From the NCBI GenBank assembly GCA_024305105.1, contig JAMWZA010000022.1, forward strand, positions 1 to 50,722: a stretch of DNA of 50,722 nucleotides. Reading direction: 5' to 3'. Shown here piece by piece: positions 8,811 through 16,262 of the stretch (position 1 is its first letter; each line of letters opens with the position of its first letter). The notes under the pieces are model-generated. The model did not search any database. It saw nothing but the letters and a program-made list of their open reading frames with translations, and was not told the DNA's origin. This stretch comes from Marinoscillum sp. (GTDB lineage: Bacteria > Bacteroidota > Bacteroidia > Cytophagales > Cyclobacteriaceae). Position numbers and translations under genes: made by a program.

Positions 8811-9440
8811 ATGAAATCCCTTATTCTCATAATAGCGCTTATTCCATCATCCTTACTATTTGGCCAAAAAACAACACTCGGGTCCATCATTCTCAATGAA
8901 GATGATACCATACACTGTAATATGATTATTGCCAAGAAACGAAGAGTTGAGCGAAGCAATAACTATCAATTTGTTCTTGCGATCATAGGTAATAAAACAG
9001 AAAAGTTTAAAGCAAATGACATTCTTGGCTACATGAAAAATGGTGACACTTATCACTCATTTAGACCCCTGTTGCCGGACAGTTCCTTCTTTGCCAGAGA
9101 GATCACTACAGGAAAAATAACTGCATACTATTCGCCAGAATCCAATGGGAAGTACTACTTCAAAAAAAGAAACGAACGCCACTTTAATGCGCTCGATGCT
9201 AACGCCAAATACCTGGTGGAACCCATGGACAATGTGTACATACCCGGAACAGGCGGAGAAGTAATCAACTACAATAAAACTGTCAACCCGAAAATCCCTA
9301 TTATCCATTCGAATGATGAAGCATTCAAGCTATTTTTCACTCAGTATCTACGCAGCGATCCAGCACTTGTTAATAAAATCAGACATGGGTTTTACACACT
9401 GAACACTATTGAATCCATGTTTAAAGATTTCAATAACTAA
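8811..9440 (+). CDS. secreted protein of unknown function
   Basis: 209 residues from the ATG at 8811. The frame extends back to a TTG at 8736, but that part would run through the terminator hairpin, and 8811 gives a clean signal peptide (MKSLILIIALIPSSLLFGQ). The mature part is about 190 residues, mixed charge and rich in Asn, Lys and Tyr, with no motif I recognise. A short-strand beta pattern (GSIILNEDDTIHCNMII, TEKFKANDILGYM) resembles the N-terminus of many uncharacterised Bacteroidota exported proteins. It stands alone between the terminator at 8751 and the convergent CE8 gene, and nothing ties it to pectin use except position. Confidence 0.65.
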   Translation: MKSLILIIALIPSSLLFGQKTTLGSIILNEDDTIHCNMIIAKKRRVERSNNYQFVLAIIGNKTEKFKANDILGYMKNGDTYHSFRPLLPDSSFFAREITTGKITAYYSPESNGKYYFKKRNERHFNALDANAKYLVEPMDNVYIPGTGGEVINYNKTVNPKIPIIHSNDEAFKLFFTQYLRSDPALVNKIRHGFYTLNTIESMFKDFNN

Positions 9441-9542
9441 ATTGTAAGATCGCCTTTATTAGGTGTTTTTCAGGATTCAAAGGTTTTAAAAAAACCAATC
9501 TTATAAATCGAACAATGGGGTATTTATCACTTAGGTCGGTCA

Positions 9543-10511
9543 TTATTCGTTTGGATTCCAATCTCCAAAGATTTTTTCCAACGTATAATTAGCTGCTTGA
9601 TCATCAGTCAACTGTTTACTCCAACCTACTCTGTCATCTGGTAAGTAACTCTCTCCTTTATTCCGATATTCAGCATAATAAGCTGTTTTTTCTTTCTCTT
9701 CAGAACCCCAATTATGCCACCCTTCCGGCCGAATAAGGTCGCCCAGATCACAATTCATAAATACGGTTTTGGCGAAAGGACGCCAAGGCCTGCCAAGATA
9801 CATACTGAAAGGCTCAGCTGTACCTGTAATTCTACAACTCTTAAACACAAAACCATACTTTGCAGACTCATCTGTGGAAGCTGCGGTGATATAAGCTGAG
9901 CGCTTACAGAAGATTTCACAGTCTTCGAATAACGCTGTGGACCAGCCAAAGATGAAGTCCACAGTACCCTCTATATAACAACCTTTGTAGTACTGTCTAC
10001 TACCCCTAGCATGCGGGTATAAGGTATCCTGATTTCCCAGAAATCGGCAATTAGTAAACTTAACCCTATCGCCATCTATGCGTACAGTAACTGCCTGGCC
10101 TACTGGCCCAGAACTGTTCTCAAACGTAATGTTCGTTGCCTGAAACCCATCTCCATAAACAAAAAAAGAGGATGAACCAGAGGTTCCCATTTCATCACCG
10201 AAATGATTCTTTTTACTTGCATAATCGTCATATGTGAGTACTGTAGATGCAAGTTCCTGGCCAATGAAGCTGACATTCGTTTTTGTAGATGGAAGCAACA
10301 GTTTTTCCTTATATACACCAGATTTAATGAAAATGTATGTCCGCTCCTTTCGAAAATGCGGCACCGCATTAATAGCTTCCTGCACGCTAACAAAGTCCTG
10401 AGTACCATCGGCAGCCACGACAATGTCATATTTTTGCGCTTCAACAGAAGATTGCGCTTCGCATGAAAACGAAAGCATGATGAAGGTCAAAACAGTCATC
10501 AATAACCTCAT
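9543..10511 (-). CDS. secreted pectinesterase, CE8 family (second copy)
   Basis: 322 residues with a signal peptide ending around CEAQ (residue 20). All CE8 residues are present: Gln139 (GQAVTV), Asp162 (NQDTLY), Asp185 (TVDFIFG) and LGRPW with Arg241/Trp243. It is the last gene of a four-gene leftward operon GH28-CE12-CE12-CE8 and overlaps the preceding acetylesterase by 4 bp. Compared with the CE8 gene at 733-1674 it shares the core motifs but differs in the signal peptide and in the loop after residue 100 (KNHFGDEMGTSGSSSF), so the two may prefer differently substituted pectin. Demethylation would prepare substrate for the GH28 enzyme at the head of the same operon. Confidence 0.93.
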   Translation of the reverse strand: MRLLMTVLTFIMLSFSCEAQSSVEAQKYDIVVAADGTQDFVSVQEAINAVPHFRKERTYIFIKSGVYKEKLLLPSTKTNVSFIGQELASTVLTYDDYASKKNHFGDEMGTSGSSSFFVYGDGFQATNITFENSSGPVGQAVTVRIDGDRVKFTNCRFLGNQDTLYPHARGSRQYYKGCYIEGTVDFIFGWSTALFEDCEIFCKRSAYITAASTDESAKYGFVFKSCRITGTAEPFSMYLGRPWRPFAKTVFMNCDLGDLIRPEGWHNWGSEEKEKTAYYAEYRNKGESYLPDDRVGWSKQLTDDQAANYTLEKIFGDWNPNE

Positions 10512-11308
10512 TTCTGTAATGTTTTAAGTTCTTCACATACCAGGCAAGCTACTACCTGAGCTCCTTCCGGTTGAAAGTGCGTATTATCACTTTGTCCGTT
10601 CGGATATGCCTCGTACTTCCCAGAGTCGAGGTTCATAAAATACTTTTCAGTAACATACGAACGGCCCTTTACAGAAAAGGCATCCATGGATAACTGGTTT
10701 AAATCAATGAACAATGTTTCCATTTCATCAGACACTGCTTTCGCGGCAGCCGGATACTCACCATGAACATTTTCCAGATGACCCTCTTTCCATGGATAGT
10801 TTCGTGCAACAGGGGTCAGGATGATTGGAATCGCTCCCTTATCACGTGACTGGTTGACGTAAAGCCTCAAAAACTCCTTATACCCTTCAATGTCGACATA
10901 ACGTTCGGTTTTATTTTCCGCAGCGTCATTATGTCCAAATTGCATGAGTACCAGATCTCCTGGCTGAAGGCCATTATAGACCGATCGCCATCTTCCCTCC
11001 TGAAAGAAGGTTCTGGTACTGCGCCCACCACGTGCACGATCATCTACAATCACTGAATCCACCTGAAACAATGAAGCAAATTGATTTAAGTCTTCCGAAT
11101 CAAAGCATTGTTGTAATACTTGCCCCCATCCAGTAACGGGATATCGCGTTTTCATGTAGTCCTTACCAGGATCGTAGTTGTCCGAATAATCTGCCATGGT
11201 AGAGTCACCAATTAAGTAAATGGTCAACATTTTTGATTCAGGCTGACAACCCAACAAAATTAGAACAACTAATAGGCACCAAGTACGTTTTGCAGCGGCT
11301 TGTCTCAT
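10508..11308 (-). CDS. rhamnogalacturonan acetylesterase-like lipoprotein, CE12 (SGNH)
   Basis: 266 residues with a lipoprotein signal (VLILLGC, Cys21). SGNH-hydrolase blocks: GDSTMADY with catalytic Ser36, a GRST motif for the Gly block, FGHNDA with the Asn block, and DNTHFQPEGA with the catalytic Asp/His pair near the C-terminus. This set is typical of CE12 esterases that remove acetyl groups from rhamnogalacturonan or homogalacturonan. It overlaps both neighbours by 4 bp (10508-10511 and 11305-11308). It is clearly related to the next gene, so the pair arose by tandem duplication. This copy has a longer insert after the nucleophile (residues ~42-55) and is lipid-anchored, whereas the other looks secreted. 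Confidence 0.88.
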   Translation of the reverse strand: MRQAAAKRTWCLLVVLILLGCQPESKMLTIYLIGDSTMADYSDNYDPGKDYMKTRYPVTGWGQVLQQCFDSEDLNQFASLFQVDSVIVDDRARGGRSTRTFFQEGRWRSVYNGLQPGDLVLMQFGHNDAAENKTERYVDIEGYKEFLRLYVNQSRDKGAIPIILTPVARNYPWKEGHLENVHGEYPAAAKAVSDEMETLFIDLNQLSMDAFSVKGRSYVTEKYFMNLDSGKYEAYPNGQSDNTHFQPEGAQVVACLVCEELKTLQK

Positions 11309-12057
11309 TTTGATTGGTTTACAATGAAGCTCTTTAATTTCATATCGGAGCTGCGAATACCTTCCAACACTAGTTGGGCCATTTTTCGTGCACCTAATTC
11401 ATTGAAGTGCGTGTTGTCTTCGCTTCCATTTGGATAGTTAGGATGTTCACCTTGCTCCAGGTGCAAATAGAGTAGTTCACTCTTTTCCTCACCCCAGGAT
11501 TCCACCAAGTCCATGGATTTTTTTGTCATGTCTATCAAAGGCACATTTAGTTCGTTAGCTACATCTCGAACCAATTGTGCGTATTGCTCATGCGTATTTT
11601 TAAGCTTTCCTTCTTCAAATGAACGTCTGGTTACTGGAGTCAATAAAACAGGAAAGCTGCCATGACCTCTGGTTTCTTGAATGTATCTGGATAGGTTATT
11701 TCGATACTCTTCTGGAGTGGTATATCGCCCAACCTTGGTTGGAACCTCATCATTATGCCCAAACTGAATGAACACATAATCATTGGGTTTCAAACGCTCT
11801 TTCACCTTTTCCCATAGACCTTCCTCCAAGAAAGACTTGGTACTGCGTCCGTTTTTCGCATGATTTTCCACAGGCACTCCATCAAAGAAATATTTGAAAG
11901 GTGTACCCCAACCGGTTTCAGGATAGGAATCCACACTTTTATCTGCACAGGTAGAGTCTCCTATGAGGTAGATCGTAGGTGACTCAGCTTGATAAGCTCC
12001 TAAGGCCATACACCCCAACCCCAATACAAGAAAAGAAATCAGTTTAGTACAACCCAT
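11305..12057 (-). CDS. rhamnogalacturonan acetylesterase-like protein, CE12 (SGNH)
   Basis: 250 residues with an N-terminal hydrophobic export segment (about 4-20) and no convincing lipobox, so probably secreted. SGNH blocks: YLIGDSTCAD with Ser36, GRSTKSF, FGHNDE, and DNTHFNELGA near residue 215. This is a shorter tandem paralogue of the gene that follows it, sharing the TGWG and GRST motifs and the YPNGxxDNTHF tail. It is the second gene of the GH28 operon, starting 1 bp after the GH28 stop. Two acetylesterases plus a methylesterase in one operon fit attack on heavily substituted pectin, with possible division of labour between regioisomers or between cell-surface and periplasmic location (inference). 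Confidence 0.87.
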   Translation of the reverse strand: MGCTKLISFLVLGLGCMALGAYQAESPTIYLIGDSTCADKSVDSYPETGWGTPFKYFFDGVPVENHAKNGRSTKSFLEEGLWEKVKERLKPNDYVFIQFGHNDEVPTKVGRYTTPEEYRNNLSRYIQETRGHGSFPVLLTPVTRRSFEEGKLKNTHEQYAQLVRDVANELNVPLIDMTKKSMDLVESWGEEKSELLYLHLEQGEHPNYPNGSEDNTHFNELGARKMAQLVLEGIRSSDMKLKSFIVNQSK

Positions 12058-12058
12058 A

Positions 12059-13750
12059 CTATTTATTGGTTACAGCTCCTTCCGGCACTTGATCCCCTAT
12101 TGCTATTTGATCAGTTGACATACCCGTCTCTTCAACTCTGGATGATTTCTTACCCAGTATTTTCACTGGAAGAGTACCTTCTTCTGAAATGCCCTCTAGA
12201 GCTGTTAGTGAAAGGTTTTGGGTATTGTAGAACGTATATGGATATCCTTTTTCAGTTTCAACACGAACCCCCTTAAAGCTGACGCCATCAGCATCAATCA
12301 TTGAGATACCCTGTTTCGCTTCCAGGTAAATGTTCTCAAGGTTGATGTTCTTAAGGTTCATTTCTGGTAGACCTTGAAAATACCCTGCACGACCTGACCC
12401 AACAGCGGTTACATTTCTGATGTAGACATCTTTGAAAGAAGGAGTTTCCTCTGTCACAGGCACTTCTTCTTCATCTATTTCTGGCGCATCCTGATCTTCT
12501 TCTAGTACTGGCGATTGTCCTCCATAGAACAGGTTGAAACGTATAGGCTCTGTGGGGATATTGATCATGTCAATGTCTGAAATGTATATGCTCTCAACAA
12601 CACCGCCACGACCTCTGGTACTTTTAAATCGCAACCCTGTATCAGTGCCAATAAATGTACACTTGGATACGTGAATATTTTTGACTCCACCAGACATCTC
12701 GCTGCCTACTACAAAACCCCCATGTCCATGATAAACGATATTGTTTGAAATGATGACATTCTCAGTAGGCATTCCGCGCTTTCTTCCATCTTCGTTCTTG
12801 CCGGATTTGATACAGATAGCATCATCACCTACATCAAAAGTATTGTTGTAGATCAATGCATTTTTGCACGACTCCAAATCCAACCCATCACCATTTTGGG
12901 AATACCATGGGTTTCGTACATTTATATTTCTAATAATCACGTTTTCACACATGAGCGGATGGATATTCCAGGCGGGAGAGTTTTGAAAAGTGGGCCCATC
13001 CAGCAACACATTTTTAGAATTCACAATACTGACCATTACAGGTCTTAGAAAATCCTTAAAGACCTTAAAATCTGCCTTAGATGTAGTTTTAGGAACGTTA
13101 AAGAAACCAGAAGTGGATTCGGCTCCTCTTTTATAGCTTTCCGAAGGATACCATTTACTTCCATCCTCACTCACCATACCACCACTTCTTAACAGTTTAT
13201 CCCATTGCCCTTGTGTCATTTTACCACGCTTCACCATTCGCCAGGCATCACCATTACCGTCAATTGTCCCACCTCCGGTAATCGCTACATTTTCAAGGTT
13301 ATTTCCATTGATTGGAGATAGACATCTATAGGTCTCTAGCCCTTCAAAACTTGTAGACACCAATGGATAGTCATCTTTATCTTTAGTGAAAATTAGTAAT
13401 GCGCCATCATCTACTTTTAAGTTCACATTGCTTTTTAGCGTTATCGGACCAGTAACCCAAAGACCTCTTGGAATCAATACCGTACCACCTCCCAACGACA
13501 CCACTTCATCAATCGCTTTGGCAATCGCTTCAGTGTTTTTGGTTTCTCCATCAGGTATAGCACCAAAGTCTGCAATACTCACCTCATTTTCAGGGAAAAC
13601 CGGAGCATCTATTCTGGGCATATCAAATTCCAAACCATCGTAAAGGGAGCTCAACTCTGGCTCTAAATCTGGAGAACTAGTTTCCTGAACCTGCTGGCAA
13701 GAGAACGTTAACGATCCTAATAGTAATAACGAATATGTCAGTTGTTTCAT
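12059..13750 (-). CDS. GH28 polygalacturonase lipoprotein
   Basis: 563 residues from the ATG at 13750. An ATG seven codons upstream (13771) exists, but the start at 13750 gives the proper lipoprotein signal MKQLTYSLLLLGSLTFSCQQ (Cys18) and leaves the palindrome at 13752-13771 non-coding. The pectate-lyase-like beta-helix has the GH28 active-site signatures QNGDGLDLESC, GDDAICIKSG, GHGGFVVGSE and LRFKSTRG. It hydrolyses alpha-1,4 linkages between galacturonates, and the length and domain style suggest an exo- or oligomer-acting enzyme (inference). An acidic, proline-containing loop (about residues 420-440, EEDQDAPEIDEEEVP) is unusual. It is the first gene of a four-gene operon with two CE12 esterases and a CE8. 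Confidence 0.9.
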   Translation of the reverse strand: MKQLTYSLLLLGSLTFSCQQVQETSSPDLEPELSSLYDGLEFDMPRIDAPVFPENEVSIADFGAIPDGETKNTEAIAKAIDEVVSLGGGTVLIPRGLWVTGPITLKSNVNLKVDDGALLIFTKDKDDYPLVSTSFEGLETYRCLSPINGNNLENVAITGGGTIDGNGDAWRMVKRGKMTQGQWDKLLRSGGMVSEDGSKWYPSESYKRGAESTSGFFNVPKTTSKADFKVFKDFLRPVMVSIVNSKNVLLDGPTFQNSPAWNIHPLMCENVIIRNINVRNPWYSQNGDGLDLESCKNALIYNNTFDVGDDAICIKSGKNEDGRKRGMPTENVIISNNIVYHGHGGFVVGSEMSGGVKNIHVSKCTFIGTDTGLRFKSTRGRGGVVESIYISDIDMINIPTEPIRFNLFYGGQSPVLEEDQDAPEIDEEEVPVTEETPSFKDVYIRNVTAVGSGRAGYFQGLPEMNLKNINLENIYLEAKQGISMIDADGVSFKGVRVETEKGYPYTFYNTQNLSLTALEGISEEGTLPVKILGKKSSRVEETGMSTDQIAIGDQVPEGAVTNK

Positions 13751-13751
13751 T

Positions 13752-13771
13752 TTGTGCAATCGATTGTACAA
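13752..13771 (-). promoter_or_regulatory. LacI-type operator abutting the GH28 start codon
   Basis: TTGTGCAATCGATTGTACAA is a 20-bp palindrome with nine of ten pairs symmetric and CG at the centre of TGCAATCG. The left half TGCAATCG is identical to the sites at 2952 and 4233, suggesting the same LacI regulator. It ends 1 bp before the ATG at 13750, so a bound repressor would cover the translation-initiation region, and the leader has no Shine-Dalgarno sequence. Control of the GH28-CE12-CE12-CE8 operon is inferred. Confidence 0.7.
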
Positions 13772-14068
13772 TATATTCGAAGATGGTACATATTATCAGC
13801 TTATCCAAGAATAAATTAGAAAATTCGTAAAAATCCCTACCCTGCCACCTCAATAGTCATCTACTTAGAGTTTGCTGTAGCTCAATCATAGCGTTAACCT
13901 CTGTAGCTCCTATTTTTGTGTTAAGCAAACACTTCCATTATATCAACACCTTGCACTTTCAATATTAAGAAATGGGCTATCAACGTACCTGTACCTCTTT
14001 GATTTACATTAAGACATAAATACGCCAAGAACCTTCACATCTCCATTAACTATGTCTATAATTACCAT
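13772..14068. other. intergenic region between divergent GH28 operon and lacI gene 2
   Basis: About 300 bp of AT-rich DNA that must hold both divergent promoters. I see no ORF, no RNA-like fold and no further copy of either operator family, and could not place convincing -33/-7 boxes by eye. Confidence 0.5.
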
Positions 14069-14080
14069 GCACACGTGTGT
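14069..14080 (+). promoter_or_regulatory. CACACGTGTG palindrome before lacI gene 2
   Basis: GCACACGTGTGT contains the perfect 10-bp palindrome CACACGTGTG (14070-14079) with central CG, ending 12 bp before the ATG at 14092. The same core, extended to 14 perfect bases, stands upstream of the fucose-type operon (35621-35634). This fits autoregulation plus control of that operon by the LacI protein encoded here (inference). Confidence 0.6.
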
Positions 14081-14091
14081 TCCCTCCACCT

Positions 14092-15108
14092 ATGGCAAAA
14101 TACACTACTATAAAAGAAATCGCTTCCAAACTGGGTATTTCACACTCTACGGTCTCCAGAGCTCTGAACGATCACCCAAGAATCAGTGAAAAAACCAAAA
14201 ACCATGTCAGGAATATGGCAAAGGATATGGGCTATCATGTAAGCGGAACTGCAAATTCATTTCGCAATCAGGAAAGCAGACTTATTGGCGTAATTGTTCC
14301 AGACTTGAGCATACACTTTTTTGCACGCGTTGTGCAAGGCATAGAGGATGTATTATCGAACGCAGGCTATGGTATATTGCTCTTTGACTCTCGTGAGCAA
14401 ATGGCTACAGAAGTACGATCCATACAAAAATGTCTGAGTTATCGCGTGGATGGTGTCCTGGCCGCTATTTCTATGAAAACAGACTCTTTTGATCATTTTG
14501 TTCAACTCACGAAACATGAAGTTCCGCTAGTTTTTTATGATCGGGTGGCTAATTTTCTCTCCGTGCCTAAGGTGATTACCAATGACTATGAAGCCGCATA
14601 CGAAGCTACCAATCACTTAATACAAACAGGTCACAAACACATCGCTCACATAACTGCCAGTATCAATCTGAACAACAGCAACAATCGACTATATGGTTAT
14701 ATGGATGCACTGAAAGATGCGGGAATAGACATTGATGAAAACTTGATTCATTACTATGAATTAGACCTCTCATCAATTGATCGTTTTGTGACAGGGTTGT
14801 TTCATATTCAACCTTCGATCGACAGTATTTTTGTTTTTAATGATCATGTTGCCAACTATACGGTGAATACCCTCCACCGACTGGGCAAGCATGTACCAGA
14901 GGATATTTCAGTCATGGGTTTTTCTGATGAGCCCATTGCCACCTACATGACTCCTCAATTATCTTCAGTAAAACATGGGGGAGAGAAAATGGGAAACCTC
15001 GCTGCCCAAAAACTACTGTCACTCATTCGAAAAGAGGAACCACTAACCAATGAAAAAATTGTCATACATCCTGAGCTAATTATTCGTGAAAGCACGAAAT
15101 CACACTAA
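14092..15108 (+). CDS. LacI-family transcriptional regulator 2
   Basis: 338 residues from the ATG at 14092; a GTG at 14077 lies inside the palindrome and is unlikely. Helix-turn-helix is at residues 5-26 (TIKEIASKLGISHSTVSRAL), followed by a sensor domain starting RLIGVIVPDLSIHFF. The hinge is odd: where most LacI proteins have Pro-Asn and a Leu that intercalates at the operator centre (as regulator 1 does), this one reads YHVSGTANSFRNQ, lacking PN and with Phe in place of Leu. It is divergent from the GH28 operon, but the palindrome before it matches the fucose-type operon instead. The effector is unknown. Confidence 0.9.
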   Translation: MAKYTTIKEIASKLGISHSTVSRALNDHPRISEKTKNHVRNMAKDMGYHVSGTANSFRNQESRLIGVIVPDLSIHFFARVVQGIEDVLSNAGYGILLFDSREQMATEVRSIQKCLSYRVDGVLAAISMKTDSFDHFVQLTKHEVPLVFYDRVANFLSVPKVITNDYEAAYEATNHLIQTGHKHIAHITASINLNNSNNRLYGYMDALKDAGIDIDENLIHYYELDLSSIDRFVTGLFHIQPSIDSIFVFNDHVANYTVNTLHRLGKHVPEDISVMGFSDEPIATYMTPQLSSVKHGGEKMGNLAAQKLLSLIRKEEPLTNEKIVIHPELIIRESTKSH

Positions 15109-15121
15109 TGAAAAGCTGTGG

Positions 15122-15592
15122 TTAATGATCAAGAGTTGCCAGGTCATGAAGCTTCATCAATCGGAACGACTTAAGGTCCACCAGATTAAGCTCAGCTTCA
15201 CTTGCAAAGATTTCTTCCACTGCGATAAATGCAGGGTGACCATTTGCCATTCTATAGCCAAGTAAAAAATAATCTTCTTCTATGCCATCAATTGCGATCT
15301 TAAATTCATAGACACTTAGCACGTTCTCATCGCCTTCGAATTTAGATACAACCGGAGCTGCCTTTTCATCAGAAAGCATGGTAGCTTCTGTCTTCCACAG
15401 CATGCCATATTCTGTATAAACTTTTACCTCCAGATCGCCGTGATATTTATCTTGTTTGTTGTGGTGATGATGGACTTTGAGGTAACTAAACTGATCAACA
15501 GACTGATCTGGCACAAACTTTCCTGAGAAGAATTGTGCCTGAGTCGACAACATACTCATCAAAACGAAAATGACAGTTAGTAAGAGCTTCAT
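15122..15592 (-). CDS. small secreted protein of unknown function
   Basis: 156 residues with a signal peptide (MKLLLTVIFVLMSMLSTQAQ). The mature part has a His cluster (VHHHHNKQDKYHGD, about residues 40-53) followed by beta-strand-like sequence (LEVKVYTEYGMLW, LSVYEFKIAIDG). I recognise no family. The His-rich stretch could bind metal, but this is speculative. It is convergent with lacI gene 2 (13 bp between stops) and is followed upstream by a 278-bp gap before the redox block, so it is probably transcribed alone. Confidence 0.6.
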   Translation of the reverse strand: MKLLLTVIFVLMSMLSTQAQFFSGKFVPDQSVDQFSYLKVHHHHNKQDKYHGDLEVKVYTEYGMLWKTEATMLSDEKAAPVVSKFEGDENVLSVYEFKIAIDGIEEDYFLLGYRMANGHPAFIAVEEIFASEAELNLVDLKSFRLMKLHDLATLDH

Positions 15593-15766
15593 AATAATTT
15601 GAATTTGTTCTTGTCAAATGTTCAACATCTGACTGCAAAGACAAAAACAACTTCGATTAACACTTTACAATTACCCACCAACAACCTGATTAACAAATAC
15701 TTTAGGCCTTTCAATAACTAAAAGTTATACACCAAAACAACAGCGGATTCTTGCCATAAGCTAGTT

Positions 15767-15780
15767 CTGATATAAATCAC
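15767..15780 (+). promoter_or_regulatory. Fnr/Crp-like palindrome upstream of the redox block
   Basis: cTGATATAAATCAc: TGAT (15768-15771), 4-nt spacer, ATCA (15776-15779), matching the core of the Fnr box (TTGAT-N4-ATCAA). It lies 91 bp upstream of the ATG of the first gene of the PFOR-Rnf block. A similar palindrome precedes the paralogous gene at the far end (27417-27430). Regulation by an Fnr/Crp-type oxygen or redox sensor is inferred. Confidence 0.5.
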
Positions 15781-15870
15781 GATAGTCTGTGACCATCTTC
15801 ATTAGCTACGAATAATAGAGTGCATAAATTGATTTTCAAATAAATATTATCCATCAAACCCTCCCCTATT

Positions 15871-16236
15871 ATGGAAAATTTAAAAATCAATATAGCATTT
15901 GAAAAAGGAGAAGACCTCCTGCGTGTTGCTCAGGAAGAACTCTTCAGGCCTGAAGAAGATGTGGTTCCTTACATGGTCTACCAAAAGGCGAAACTGGCCA
16001 CCTGTGAATTCCTCATTGGTTACCTGACTCATAATGGATTAGATGCAATCTCTGTTGACCTGGAAGTGCTCCTAAATCAATGCCGAGAGATCAATGAGAA
16101 CTTTTTTGACCTCAACGTAGAACCATTGACTAAAGTAGGTAAATCCGAAGATGTTTGGGTAAGCCTACCCGCTGCTAAAGAATTTGTTGCTATAGCTGAA
16201 TCTGCTAAATCGATGGTTATTCGTGAGCTAGTGTAG
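15871..16236 (+). CDS. small helical protein, HEPN-like, paralogue of 27505-27831
   Basis: 121 residues, predicted all-helical. The pattern FEKGEDLLRVAQEEL ... YQKAKLATCEFLIGYLTHNGL ... VLLNQCREINENFFDL resembles the four-helix HEPN fold, although the usual RNase motif (Arg-x4-6-His) is not evident. The family call is therefore tentative. It aligns over its full length with the protein at 27505 (shared GYL/SYL-x-H-x-G, IS-x-D, VLLNQCREIN), and these two genes bracket the PFOR-Rnf block. The gene starts the block, 26 bp ahead of the PFOR gene and probably co-transcribed with it. A role in binding, assembling or regulating the redox enzymes is guesswork from position. Confidence 0.6.
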   Translation: MENLKINIAFEKGEDLLRVAQEELFRPEEDVVPYMVYQKAKLATCEFLIGYLTHNGLDAISVDLEVLLNQCREINENFFDLNVEPLTKVGKSEDVWVSLPAAKEFVAIAESAKSMVIRELV

Positions 16237-16262
16237 TCCCTTTCAGAGCGGATGGAAGGACG

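Noticed and set aside
9482-9496. GGTTTT-AAAACC hairpin between the secreted protein gene and the CE8 gene as a terminator
   Set aside because: Only two G-C pairs in a six-bp stem; too weak to call although the place between convergent genes would suit.
10843-10848. CACGTG hexamers at 10843-10848, 11029-11034 and 36726-36731 as further operators
   Set aside because: All lie inside genes and lack the extended symmetry (CACACGTGTG) seen at the two intergenic sites.
13751-13771. Start of the GH28 protein at the upstream ATG (13771)
   Set aside because: It would place seven residues before a good lipoprotein signal and make the 20-bp palindrome coding.
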